NCBI RefSeq assembly: GCF_000213175.1
Contig: NW_009799099.1
Coordinates: forward strand, 5,879,582 to 5,943,581
Reading direction: 5' to 3'
From: Neurospora tetrasperma FGSC 2508
Lineage: Eukaryota; Ascomycota; Sordariomycetes; Sordariales; Sordariaceae
DNA: 64,000 bases
This document shows, in pieces, positions 13,501 to 24,154 of the stretch. The notes beneath the pieces were generated by a model. That model saw only the letters and a program-made list of their open reading frames with translations. It did no database searches and had not been told where the DNA came from. Each line of letters starts with the position of its first letter. The first letter of the stretch is position 1. Both the position numbers and the translations under genes were made by a program.

Positions 13501-15674
13501 ACACACGCATCAGTTGTGAACATCACCTACCACCGGGTCAGAATTCGTTGCCCAGTTCTTTTATTAGAAGTAGTTGGCGGTTCAGCTTACAATCAGCTGT
13601 AGATCCCGCGACAACGTCTTATATCTGATTCTGATCTGGGCTGAACCCATCAAATAGAAAGCAAAGACATGGCGCGGACTCGCCCGAGACACTACCTACC
13701 TACCTAGTACACTATCCAATATATCAATGTTTCAAAGATCCCAATGTTCAGATTTCCACAGTGATAAAGTGTTCCAGTACGGCAGGAAGGAAGGAAGGAA
13801 GGAAGGAGGGCTTGATGTTTCTGTCTGTCCAGCAACTCGCTAGCCACACCTGCACCAGTCAAGTGTCATTGCCACCACCACCCTGCACAAACTTCAACTG
13901 AGCCGCAATCTGAACTGCCACCCGCCGGAGTTCGTACAGCTTGACATCAATTCCGAGACCGACTGGATGCCGGCGCTCAAATGGTATGTACCCCTACCCG
14001 ACACGCAATGTTTCTTTATCTACCTAGAAACGGATGGCATACGGGTTACCTGGATGTATCCGCTTTCGGTTTTTTTTTTCTTTCTTTTTTTTCTTTTTTT
14101 GCATAGAGGCACCTATGTTATTGTCACTGTTAGCTTAGGTAGGTTTTTGTTTTATGAGGTTCAATTACCTACCTTAGCAAAAGCTCATCAAGTGTTGACA
14201 TTGAGGAGGGCCATCAGCTGGCCGGTTAACTGATGATGTCCAGGTGTTCTTTCCTGCGAGGTTACCTACTAGAGTCATATCACCTGGGCCGGGCCCGACG
14301 TCCATCTGAGTGCGGGCATACTGCCCGACTTTGTGCAGTTCATGCCCGCAGAACCAAACGGTGAAGGATGGAAACGTGTTGCTAACCTACCCGAACTCGA
14401 AGTGCTGTGAAAACGATTTCTATGATGCTTCTCCCTCTGTCACCTGTCTTTTTGACGGAGAAGGAGGGAGAAGACTTCCGAAATCACTAGTTTGCATATC
14501 TCCAAAATACCTATCTGGCGGTCATGAATTGGGAAACATGCTTACCTTACCCAGCGTACACATCATGCCGGATCTCCAGAGAACCTGACCACCTACGAAT
14601 ACCCTTGGTTTGTACCTAGAAATTGGCGTGGAATTTCCGAGATGCTGGAAACATCATGCTATCCCTCGTCACATATCTGCTTTTCCTTCGCCTGGCTCCA
14701 AGTTTCACCTGGGCAACTGAGGTGATCGAGGCTTGGCCAAACAGTTTGTCCACATCTGCCGCAGTCGTGTCATGCCACAAGGTACCGTGCCTGGCAAGTC
14801 CGGCGCTATCATATGCTTTTGTGGCGAAGAGTCAAACGAAGTTGCGTCCGCTTGAACACCTATCATGCTCTCAATTAAGCACAGATAACCTGTATGCTGC
14901 AGGGGACAGACGTGAAAATTTCAAGTTAGCAATTTTCTGTAGAAAGCAAAGAAAACAAAGGATTGAAGCCATCACGGCATAAATAAACCCATTCCCTCGT
15001 CGTTCTCAAACAGACTCAAAACCTTGCTGTGCCGTGATCCTACTTCACTATTACCCTGGTCCGTCTTCCGCCTTTATCCTGGTTCAACCAGTCTTTTTGT
15101 AAGCTTGTCAGTCGGTCTCATCGAAATTCCTTCTGTCGCAAACACCGTCGCCAACCCGTCGCAAAAGGATACACAACAGATTCCGAGAACATCACACAGC
15201 ATATTCTTCTTGTTCCGAAAACAACCCAACCCCATGTATGTGTGTCTTACACTCTCACGCGTCCCCTTGTCCTCTTGTGCCCTTTGTCCTTCCATGTCGT
15301 TTTCCGTCTTACACACATAACACTTTCCCAACACCACTGCCTTTGGTCCATGTTCGTGTTTCACCAAAGTTGCCCATTCACACAGTCCACTCATACCATA
15401 CTCTTCAATCCTTCGCCATACACAATCCATCTCCATTGCCAGTCATCCAGTCGTCATCCACGATCCTAACGGAGAGAGCCGTAAAATCGACCCCATACTG
15501 ACGGGAACCAAGTTTAGTTCTCCCACTCCCGTCGAAATCCCAGTTCGTTCCAAGCCCACGGCAGGCAGGGTATAGTTTTGGCGTCCTGTTGTGACACCAC
15601 ACATCCCAGTAGCAGCGATAGTACCGTATACCAGGAAGGAAAAGGTACCTCGAGAGGTATATATCTTGCCCACC
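10567..15674. other. 3' flank of the regulator and gene-poor spacer
   Basis: The first 600 bases or so are T-rich and probably the 3' untranslated region. The remainder shows no gene that I can support. A 169-codon minus frame at 13017-13526 and a 119-codon plus frame at 14623-14982 lack recognisable domains. The spacer is rich in GGTACCTA/TACCTCTAG motifs (for example 11570-11680 and 12120-12150), carries CTTC and GGAA tetranucleotide tracts, and near 12180-12217 has a short array of alternating GAGCAAC/GAGTAAC units. The final 650 bases before 15675 are C/T-rich and probably the promoter and leader of the next gene. Confidence 0.55.
13783..13806. repeat. GGAA tetranucleotide repeat
   Basis: Five to six GGAA units in a row. 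A complementary CTTC tract lies at 11971-11988 in the same spacer. Confidence 0.8.
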
Positions 15675-16392
15675 ATGACCGACAACCAGCAGCAGAAGCC
15701 GATTTATGTCGCCACCTATGGCCGCGATCCCAAGATGGCTGAGGCTGTCAGTGAGAAATTGTTACCTGATGTTGAAGGTTTGTAGTCCCGTCTCATATCT
15801 GATCGCCGATTGAGGGATTCACCGACTCAAGCTGGCGTTGGTGTTGATGTCCGCCAATTTTTCTCTTTTGACATCATACCCCCCCTTCCCGATCTCCCAA
15901 CCCGAGTTCATCTTTCCCCGCTTTTCACTCTTCTCTTCTCTCCCCACCTAGTCACTGGTCATTCCCATATCTTTTATTTTCTTCTTCAGCTTCTCATCCT
16001 TCCCTCCGCCAACAACAGACTCTAACACCCCCCAAGTAGTCCACACGTCTCTCTCCCTCTCCACTGCCCTCCACGAGCTTCCCGCTCTCTTCTCAGGCGA
16101 CACCTCCATCGTGCCCTCCTCCGGTCTAGGTTCCAACACCAACCGCTCGCCCTCGGAGCGACACATTCCCACCGCTTTGCTCGTCGGCGGCAGCAGCTTG
16201 TCCGACGAAGAATACGAGAACATTGTCTCAGCCGTACGGGAAGCGATCCCTGGAGCCGAAGGAAGCGGCACACCGGTGCAGTTCATCCGGATCGGAAAGC
16301 GAGATGTCATTGCGGCTGGGGCGTTTACGGGGCCGAATCCGGAGACCATTGCTAAAGTTTATCGGAAGAGGCTTGCTGGGGCGAGGACTTAG
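15675..16392 (+). CDS. Small conserved hypothetical protein (two exons)
   Basis: Exon 1 is 15675-15777 and exon 2 is 16037-16392. The 259-base intron has donor GTTTGT and a CTAAC branch site 13 bases before the acceptor. The product is 152 residues. The N-terminus (IYVATYGRDPKMAEAV) reads like a first beta strand, loop and helix of a Rossmann-like fold. Later segments ALLVGGSSLSDEEYENIV and PVQFIRIGKRDVIAAG also look like alternating strands and helices, ending with PNPETIAKVYRKRL. I do not recognise a named family and give no function. The acceptor is AAGTAG, so splicing at either AG, three bases apart, keeps the frame and changes only one valine. The exon 2 reading frame is the only well-structured one here. 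A second frame overlapping its 3' part is treated separately. Confidence 0.6.
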
Positions 16393-16810
16393 GGGTTTCT
16401 TTGGGGCGGGGGCCGGCGATGGCGTGGATGGATGCGCCGCGGAGGACCAGGAGGAGGGGGAGGGTCGTGGTGGTATCGGTGGACGGTTTGGGGACGGTGA
16501 TTCTGCCGCAGGGAATGATATCGGAAGGGATACAAAGGGAGGAGGAGGAAAGGGAAACAGAAATGGGAAGAGGTTCTGGCAGAGGGACCGCTCTGCCGAC
16601 AGTGGCATTGGACTACCGGACGACGACGACAGCTCGGAGATCCCCCAAGTAACAAACGATGACTTCCTCGGCACCGCCATCGCTACGGGCACTTCCACCT
16701 CTTTTGCCTTCGCCGGCTCCACTGGCTGGCGATACATCAGCCTCTCTGACGACGACAACAATCAGCGCCCCCATGCAAACCAAGACAAAACCGTTGGGCT
16801 GCTCCAAGGA

Positions 16811-17143
16811 ATGCGATTCAGAGGCAAGAAAAAGAAAGGAAAGAAGGTTGTCATGTTCGCCAGTGGCATTCCAGAGGAGGAAGAGGAACATGAAGATGAT
16901 GATGCCGATGGGAAAAAGAAGGGTGTCAAAGGAAAAGGTGGCAAATGTGAAGGATGGTTTGAAACGCTCATGGTCCATGGGTTCGGATCAATCGCTCATT
17001 TCTATGTCCCCTGCGTTGATTTCACAACTTTCGATGAGAATGGAATGGTGAATAGAGAGGTAGTTGCGATGCCGAGGCAGAGACAGGCGCATATTGTGGT
17101 TTTTGATGATGGGCTGGGGGGTATAGCGCTTCGTGATCTATGA
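16811..17143 (+). CDS. Doubtful ORF, acidic/Lys-rich hypothetical protein
   Basis: This frame is open from before 16393 to the TGA at 17143. Its first ATG outside the preceding gene is 16811, which would give 110 residues. The visible protein has a Lys-rich segment (RFRGKKKKGKK), then an acidic run (EEEEEHEDDDADGKKKG), then a less biased C-terminus containing WFETLMVHGFGSIAHFYVPC. The upstream part of the frame is also acidic (PDDDDSSEIPQ). The C-terminal 60 residues look protein-like, but the start is unsupported and an upstream exon may be missing. It could instead be 3' untranslated sequence of the preceding gene. Confidence 0.25.
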   Translation: MRFRGKKKKGKKVVMFASGIPEEEEEHEDDDADGKKKGVKGKGGKCEGWFETLMVHGFGSIAHFYVPCVDFTTFDENGMVNREVVAMPRQRQAHIVVFDDGLGGIALRDL

Positions 17144-17339
17144 GGCAGTCAGTATCAAAGTGAATGAGGACTTGTTGCGTTGTCGTCAATTGTCCAAACA
17201 CAAGCCGATAGCAATAAAATCGTATTTGAACCTTCCTCTACGCCTGAAATATGTTCCACAAGGGCATTAAAGCTGTCTTTGATGCCGCGTCCTCCTCCTG
17301 ACATGCCTCAATATCGTTTTTGACCCAACTCTTCCTCGG

Positions 17340-18660
17340 TCACCGTTTACTTGAAGTATCAGGTATGGCTTCCCCGCGACATCGTAAAAGCGCCGCTCTT
17401 GTATATACTAGGCGCTTGGATGATCTAGCAACATTGGAAGTACGTCCATGTCTACCTAGTGAAGGCAATGGAGAAGAAGGGATTGTAGGTGTTGCCGTAC
17501 AAGAGTCAGGCAAGCTCAAAGGAGTTATCGGCGTGTCAGCAGTGCTTGCGGTGGTGAGAGTATCCGGGGTGGTCGGAGTGCTCAACGTGGTAGGAGTGCT
17601 CGCGGTAGTGAGAGTATCCGGAGTGGTCGGAGTGCTCAACGTGGTAGGAGTGCTCGCGGTAGTGAGAGGACTCGAGCCGTTGGTTTCCACATCGGAGTCC
17701 ATCCGGGGGCGCAACGCAGACGAGCCTCTTTCCCACCAATTGCCCGACATTTTGTTCCTCTCAGCCGGCTCAGACATGACTTGATTCTCGATGAAGTCCG
17801 AAGTGGAATCCATCTCAGGTGGCGATGCAGTTGGATTAGCTCGCCAATTGGGGCTTCTCATCACCTTCAATTTCCTGGCAAGCTCATCAGCAACCCTCAC
17901 CATCTTGCCATATGATTGTCTTGTGAGCCTAGGGCTCGTCGAAATGCTTTTCGCGTCATGCCAGTACCTCAGCGACTGGTAAGGGACAGTATACATTTTC
18001 TCAATTCGCACACCTGATGGTGTTCGAAGTGTCTCCCTGCCACCTGCTAGATCCAGAGAGAGATCTGTATCCTGACGGCGAAGCTCTGGATCAAGCGGGA
18101 TGGGCAAGCAATCCTTGTGCTTGGGCACGCCGGGTCTTCCCGGTCTATAAGGGCCCTTTTTGCCGTGACTGGTGATCTGAGCGACAGCATACTGTCAGCA
18201 TGGGCTGCCCAACTGGAGTCCCATGTTCCAAGGACTATATCACACGGGAGTACCAGTGACTTGGGACCAAGAAGAAACGGAAGAGACTAACCGGAAATAT
18301 ACAGACGCTTTCCGTGCCCATGGATTGAATAACAACCGGATGACCGAACACTTTATCGCCTATATCCTTAATCTGGTCATGCAGATTGCGTTCAATTCCA
18401 TATTTTGGTGGCAAGTACATAATGACGCCTCTAACGTCGCCAGCCTTGTCCCAGTTGTGATCCATTGGCGCGATCTCGATTGGTGCTTGAGGGGGTACTG
18501 TGTTAATGCTGCTTCCCAGACGGGGGGTTCGCAGCTCAGTTTCAGAGCTATGGAGTCCCGGCCCGTTCATAGTTTGGGATTTCAGAAACCCCACGACGCC
18601 TGGGACATTGCCAGGCTTGCCAGCACCCTTGGCTGGTGCTCGGAAATTTGCTTCGTCCAT
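17340..18660 (-). CDS. Core-family protein A, Thr/Pro-repeat tail (diverged member)
   Basis: Two exons on the minus strand, 18660-18292 and 18176-17340. The 115-base phase-0 intron has donor GTTAGT, a CTGAC branch and a CAG acceptor. The product is 401 residues. The family core is present: GVIMYLP at residues 78-84, HPVVIQS at 107-113, then across the intron VCIFP/ITSHG, and CLPIPLDPE about 25 residues later. The VCIFPITS string is the family's closest match to the PITS strand of bacterial MazF/PemK proteins. That comparison is mine and untested. After the core comes a soluble stretch, then a Thr/Ser/Pro tandem repeat (TTLSTPTTPDTLTTAS units) encoded at about 17545-17670, with no membrane span. 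It lies 15 kb from the other members, beyond the housekeeping block. Its ATG at 18660 is the only one in the exon consistent with the core. Confidence 0.6.
17545..17670. repeat. Minisatellite inside family gene A
   Basis: About two and a half copies of a unit near 60 bases, itself built of 18- to 24-base subunits (GTGGTCGGAGTGCTCAACG, TAGGAGTGCTCGCGGTAGTG). On the minus strand it encodes the Thr/Pro/Ser repeat. The near identity of the copies points to recent expansion or contraction. Confidence 0.8.
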
Positions 18661-21091
18661 GTTATCTTAGACCACAAGGATTTACGGAACCACTTGAGCG
18701 GGATGTAGCCATACCACAGGTATAGGCACCCTCCCTGAGTGAGAAGCCCGGTGCGGTAGGCTCTAGAGACACAATTAGCATAAGTGAACCACAGCCTTAG
18801 GTAGCGCGACCAAACTTGCCGGTAATGTGAGTGTCTTGTAGTAAGTCCTAAGAGACAGAATCCTCCGGTTGAACTTGAAGGAGGTAAGTTACCTCTATAA
18901 TAGTGGGATCGCTGCCGCCTTGAGCCGGCGCAATATGACCACACCAACGGCAAGGAGGTACGATGTGATACCGTCCGTGCTAGGAGAGGTAGAGCGCACT
19001 CACTGAAGGAAGACTCGAGCAGAAGGGAAGGTCGAGGTCCTTTGGCTGGTTGATGGTGCTCACGACCCAGGTCATATAAAGGTAAAAAGGCAGGGCGACC
19101 CAGCGGGCAGAGAGGTGATTCAGTCACTCCAAAGCTGAGCTCCCTCAGTTGGCATGGCGTGGTTTGATTTTCTGTACAAGACTGCCCGAGTTTTATCAGT
19201 GTTTGTCGCAAATACAGAATTCCAGATACCTAGGTATACAGGGTCGAGGCTGTTGCCATCTGCGTCTGACAGTTGTCAAGAGCCCTCATGCAGCGCTGGA
19301 CCGCACGCCAGTCACAATGCCTTTTGACTTGGTCTAGCGAACATGACTTCCAGTCTGCTTGGAAGTTAGCATGCCACAGGAGCTATCCGGACGATAGGAC
19401 GGAACTGGGCGGAAATGTAGCGTACCTATATGGAGCACATGGGCAAAGTGCATCGTTCCGGGAACATCCCGGGATCGTCAACGTTGCTGTTGACCCTTCA
19501 GCACATACGATAACCTGATGTATCGGGACCACGGGAGCTGCTTCATTCAGCAAGCATACCCGCCCTTTCTGCGACAGCAGAACGTTGTTCTGCATTCGAA
19601 ATCATGGGTATTGGAAGCGCACAATGGAGTGACTGCCCTCAATGGGCTCCCAATGACGCCATATCATTGTGAACTTGGTTGTGTTGTATCGATGATGTAG
19701 CCAATGTCTGGTAGGACTGTTTGTAATAATGTTCGCTGGCGCCGCCATGCAACACCCAGACTTGTCGATATGGAAGGGCGCGCATGGCCGGACTCTTGTC
19801 GTTTGAGGCACATCTGCAATGCAGGAGTCGGATTCCTTCAAGATCCCGAGGCCATAGCGATACAAGGAGCAAGAGTGTGTCGGTTGTGGTTGAGGTGTTT
19901 GGCGCGAGGTGATCAAGTGTCTCTAGAGATACATATTCGTGCGGAAAAAGATGATTGAACGCAAAAGAGGAAAATGGAGAGAACAGCACATGATGCGGTA
20001 AATTCCAGTCAACCCTCTCGTGGCCCAGTCAGAGTCGGGACCCCTGTGCCCGGGCATGTCGTGCTGTGTAAGAGCGGAAGGAAGGATTGACTGCACCCAA
20101 CTGGAGGTCAGGTGGATGCAGAGGTAGAGGTAGGCAGGCAGTTACGATGGATTACTTCGTGCAGATGCTCACACCGCAGGTATTTGTACATGCTTGCCAG
20201 GAGATAGGGGTTCCGCTTCGTAACATATGGTACTGACTAACAAAGGATTAGCGAGCTGTTAACTTGGGTCAGGGAATGGAAAATTCAGCGTCGAAAATCA
20301 CTGCAGCCAGGCATCGGATGTCCTCCAAGGTCTTTCTTTCTCTCGAACATTGCGCCGCGGGCTGCACCACCTCGTCTCAGCATTCAGACATCTTTCCCGT
20401 TCTTTCCGATTTTTCTTTGGTGCAGTGTTATACCTACCGTAGAAACTACTCGGGAAATTGGCAACCGTCAATCTCCTCTTTCAGAGCCAGGCAGGCGAGG
20501 ACATTGCCCACCACGGTAACTTGCGTGCGTTTTCATGTACAGAACCGGGTTTGTCCTGAATAAGTACCTATATGTCCTGCACCGGCGCTCAAAGAGGAGA
20601 TTGACGATTGCCAATTTCCCGAGTTTGTACGGTAGGTACCTCTAGCCGCCTTCAGCTCGACCTCGCAGTTGCCATGTACGTACCAGTACATCTAGGTAGG
20701 TACGTCTAGAGATCCGACGGATTAAATTCTCCTGAATGACGTGTCATCTTCCGTGATTACGTTACGGGCCTTGAGGTTTCCTCAGTTCGCCCCTTATTTT
20801 TCCATCAAGTCGACTGATCGTCTTTGCCTCGCGGTAACCTTCGCGTTGTGCTCCATTCAGATCAGCCCTTTGAACAGTCTCACGTCTTCTCTCTGGAACC
20901 TCTCAAATCCCCCTCCTTGCGCCATTTCCTCGTGCCCTCATGGTCTCTCCATGTCCGCTTCCTCTCACGCTCTCCTCCTTTCACCTCAAGGCTGCTCTCG
21001 TTCTCATGGCCGTTGTCCGCACTCCATGATCCCCCAAAATCCTGTCCCTCGTACCAGCATCAACTGACGCTTGTAATCATCATCCTGTCCC
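18661..21091. other. Spacer with foldback element
   Basis: No supported gene. The minus frame at 18582-19211 overlaps the first exon of family gene A in another frame and is probably a shadow. The stretch 18700-20000 has ordinary base composition and several short overlapping frames with no domain. A 208-bp foldback element is listed separately. GGTACCTCTAG and CTAGGTAGGTACGTCTAGAG motifs cluster at 20634-20712. Confidence 0.5.
20431..20638. mobile_element. Foldback/MITE-like element, 208 bp
   Basis: The two ends are inverted copies. The left end, starting TACCTACCGTA at 20431, and the right end, finishing TACGGTAGGTA at 20638, match perfectly over 11 bases. The similarity continues for about 55 bases (CGGGAAATTGGCAA, CGTCAATCTCCTCTTT) with a few substitutions and one 3-base gap. 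The spacer of about 95 bases has no coding capacity. Long imperfect inverted ends with a short non-coding centre fit a MITE or foldback DNA element. A further copy of the inner arm motif sits at 32099-32124. No clear target-site duplication can be called because the flanks are themselves rich in TACC/GGTA. Confidence 0.6.
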
Positions 21092-22063
21092 TCACGCCTT
21101 TCCTTGCCTCCACAACCTCTCCAAAATCTCACACCCCTCCCTCACCCCCCTCGTCACCTGCTCCGCTCTCCTCTCCTCCGTAAACAAATTGAAATGATGT
21201 CCTTCCACTTTAATGACCTTCCTCACCATTCCCTCATGATACCTCCCCCACCCCAACTGTCCATCACCCCTGTGCACATCCGTCCTCGACACCTCTTCTT
21301 CATCCTCCTGCGGCTCTTGCAGCGGGACATTTTCCTTGGCCTTCAACAGCACCACAGGCGGCGGTCCCATTGGACTAGTCCTGATAGTACCATCCCCATC
21401 AGCATCTGCGACTGGTGGCCAAGTCGGCAGTTCCCAGAAGGCCAACATGCGTCTCGCCTCATGGAAGCACCTGAGCACCGCCTCCTTGGTTTCCGGCTTG
21501 GTATGCGGGCCCCACTGCATCTTGGTAGCATTCGGGTTGGCAATCTTGACGTTGTGCGGGAAGGAGGCCTGGTCGGGGTTCATGCTGTCGATCATGACGA
21601 TTCCCAGGACATTAAGTTTCCTTGCTTGTTTCTGCTTTCCTGTATTTTTGGCAGCAGCAGCAACCTCTGCAGCGTTGAAATCCAAAACCTGCCTGGATAC
21701 TTCCAAGGAGACCATGCCGCCAAGTGACCACCCGCCTAGAATCAAGTCCCGCTCTCTACTAAGCTCTTTTCCTGCATCCCTTTTTGGAGGAGAACTGACT
21801 TTTCCGTCACATTGATCGTCTCCAAATAAAGTCTCGATGATAAAATTGAGATAAGTCTTGGCCATCTCGGGGATGCCGCCCTCGAATGTGGATTTGGTAG
21901 AGTAGCATGGGTTGAAGATGCCGTAGACGGGGCGGTGCAGGTCGGAGAGGCAGTAGTAGGAGAAGATGGTGCCGCCGCCGTCGTGGATGAGGAAGAGAGG
22001 AGGGCGGGAGGTTGAGAGCGGGGTGAGGGGGGGTTGGATTAGGTTTGGGTTTTGGCGGAACAT
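21092..22063 (-). CDS. Stand-alone thioesterase-domain alpha/beta hydrolase
   Basis: Single exon, 323 residues, beginning at the ATG at 22063. It has the layout of the thioesterase domains found in polyketide and non-ribosomal peptide synthases: an oxyanion-loop segment LFLIHDGGGTIFSYY (residues 23-37), RPVYGIFNP (44-52), the nucleophile elbow GGWSLGG with Ser113, an acid residue in VMIDSMNP (Asp159) and a C-terminal EGHHFNLF with His290. The triad is therefore complete. The protein is free-standing with no carrier or synthase domain, and no polyketide or peptide synthase gene lies in the window, so its substrate is unknown. An acidic insert (QEDEEE, about residues 252-257) precedes the His segment. 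No signal peptide or membrane segment is seen, so a cytosolic location is likely. Confidence 0.78.
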   Translation of the reverse strand: MFRQNPNLIQPPLTPLSTSRPPLFLIHDGGGTIFSYYCLSDLHRPVYGIFNPCYSTKSTFEGGIPEMAKTYLNFIIETLFGDDQCDGKVSSPPKRDAGKELSRERDLILGGWSLGGMVSLEVSRQVLDFNAAEVAAAAKNTGKQKQARKLNVLGIVMIDSMNPDQASFPHNVKIANPNATKMQWGPHTKPETKEAVLRCFHEARRMLAFWELPTWPPVADADGDGTIRTSPMGPPPVVLLKAKENVPLQEPQEDEEEVSRTDVHRGDGQLGWGRYHEGMVRKVIKVEGHHFNLFTEERRAEQVTRGVREGCEILERLWRQGKA

Positions 22064-22736
22064 GGTTGGTACCGACTTCTTTGGTGGATTATGTGATAAT
22101 GAGGGGTCTGGATTAGGTAGGTAGGTAGTTTGTTGGTTGCTTTGATGGATTTGTTGGCTGTTGATCGATGATTGCTTTGGTGTTGTTTCGTTGATGCTGC
22201 AAGGAGGGAGAGGACGGACGATCTAGTCGGTGAGAATTTAATGCTTCCAGTTTACGATCCAGTCTGATTTTTTTTTCTTGGACCTTGGCTTGACAGGTTG
22301 GATTCTGCGATTCTACTCTTCACCGAAACAGCTGGATAATTCGTCAGTGGGTGACTTGCAAGATGGTGACTGACTACTTCCGTCATACGTGACTGTTTGC
22401 GCGTGAGTCAACTGGTTGTAAGGTGAAGAGGCATACCGGTTGGTGAATGCGTAAAGCGGCACTCAGCTTCAAGGTGGTTGTTTGTTTGATGACAGTGTCT
22501 CCTTTTGTTATCTGGTCCCGCCCCCTTGAATGATGTGAAATCTGCTGCTGCCTGGGCTGCTAATAACCAGAAACAAACTGCTAGAGTCAGGAAGATAGCC
22601 GGAAGCAGACCGGACGAAGGTGAAACGATCTTTTTGGTCTAGACAGTCCACTGCAGTTGGTGATGAAAGTTTGGGGTCAGGTCCGAATTACAACAAAAGC
22701 TGGCGTGGCTGGAACGCTAGTAGGAATTCAGAGAGA

Positions 22737-22775
<39 letters not shown>

Positions 22776-24154
22776 AGTGTTTCAAGAAAGGATGTAAAAT
22801 TCCAAATTATTATCATTGGTCGTAGGTAGAGAAAGCATGAGGTGACAGTGAATGTAAAGAGAAGAAGGAGATGAAAGTGATGGAAGTGAACGGGAGCCAT
22901 TCATCCACGACCCCCTTCCGTTGTCGGCTACCATCACGTAGTGTAGATCAATCACACCAAACAGACCCCTGCATGTAAAAAGTTCCGACCGATCCATCGT
23001 TAACGGTTCGGCCGATCCTCCGCTGACGATGACGGGTGGGTCCCACCCACCCATCGACGTTTGATAAACAGAACAACTGAAGCCGACGGCCCGGACCTGA
23101 CGGGAATGAATGAAGGATGAAGGATAAAGGATGTCTGCCCCGCTTTTGTTTTAACGGATTGTCCATCCTATGATTTACCAAACAATTAGGGTTTGTGGTT
23201 CGTAGATTCGCAGAGAAAGGAAAAATATTCCATGAAATTCCGGCATGTCGGCCGTGGTGGTGGTTTGAGTAAGGTGGTCTGCCGTACCGACTAGAGGTAG
23301 TCAGTCGTATCTGTATCAAGCCATCAAGTGGAAGTCCAATGCGGAAAATCACCGATCAAGCTGAATGGCGGAAATGTTGATTGGTACCTCTTGAGGTAGG
23401 TATCGATGCGAGAGTGGCAGGTACCGCTTCACTTAATAACCGGGACGGGAGGGACGAAAGGGAGGGAGGGAGGCTGATGACATCAATCCCGTTGGTCGCC
23501 TTGATGCCTACGTTGTCAGCTCGTAGGTGTTTGTCACCAGTTGCCGCGTGGTGGCCCTTGTGGTGATAACCGACGGGACGGCTGTGCGGTCCTTTTCTCT
23601 TCGGTCAACACTCACTACTGCGGCTTTCGTCGTGCGACAGTCCGAGCCTTCTTGTCTGCCAAAGACGAAGGAAGAGAACAATGATCATGAAAAAAAAAAC
23701 GAAGAAAAAAAGAAAAGAAAAAAAAAACCTAGTGGGCGTCCAATGCATTTTTCAACTTCAAGATGGTGAAGGGATAAGGAACGTCGAAAAGAAAAAATGT
23801 TAGGGATATCACATACATATATAGTGCAAAAAATTATCACCGCCGCCTCCCACCCATTCAACCCTCCATACATCCGTCATTTCGTGAAAAAGAAAACAAA
23901 TGTTGAGAGGGGATCTTGCACCCGTATACCTTGCCTGCCTGCCTGCCTGCCAACGACAAGCCACTCAGTCTAAGCTCCTTTGAACGCCAGAAGTACAAAT
24001 GAAACCAGCCTCCTTGTCTCCCGTTCTGTGATAATAGCAACAAACCTCCTTTTTCAACTTATCCGGCTATGCAAAACACCATCTCTTTCTTTTGTTTTTC
24101 CCACACACACCATCCCAACTCCCCATGACCATCTCATCTCCCTCATATATGGGC
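22064..24154. other. Spacer between thioesterase and Ugo1 genes
   Basis: No supported gene. The thioesterase promoter should lie at the left and the 3' flank of the Ugo1 gene at the right. It contains a 35-base A run (22738-22772), a purine-rich AAAAGAAAAAAAAC stretch near 23690-23728 and a GAGGTAGG/GGTACCTC pair near 23383-23402. Confidence 0.55.
22738..22772. repeat. Poly-A run (35 bases)
   Basis: An uninterrupted run of 35 A in a non-coding spacer. It could be a homopolymer tract or the tail relic of a retroposed sequence, but no element body or target duplication is visible beside it. Confidence 0.85.

Noticed and set aside
16228-16761. Minus-strand 177-codon Pro/Ser-rich frame
   Set aside because: Shadow of the plus-strand coding exon and of the acidic plus frame; its Pro/Ser bias is the reverse complement of purine-rich sequence.
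18582-19211. Minus-strand 209-codon frame upstream of family gene A
   Set aside because: Overlaps the first exon of gene A in a different frame, starts at a non-ATG codon and has no domain.
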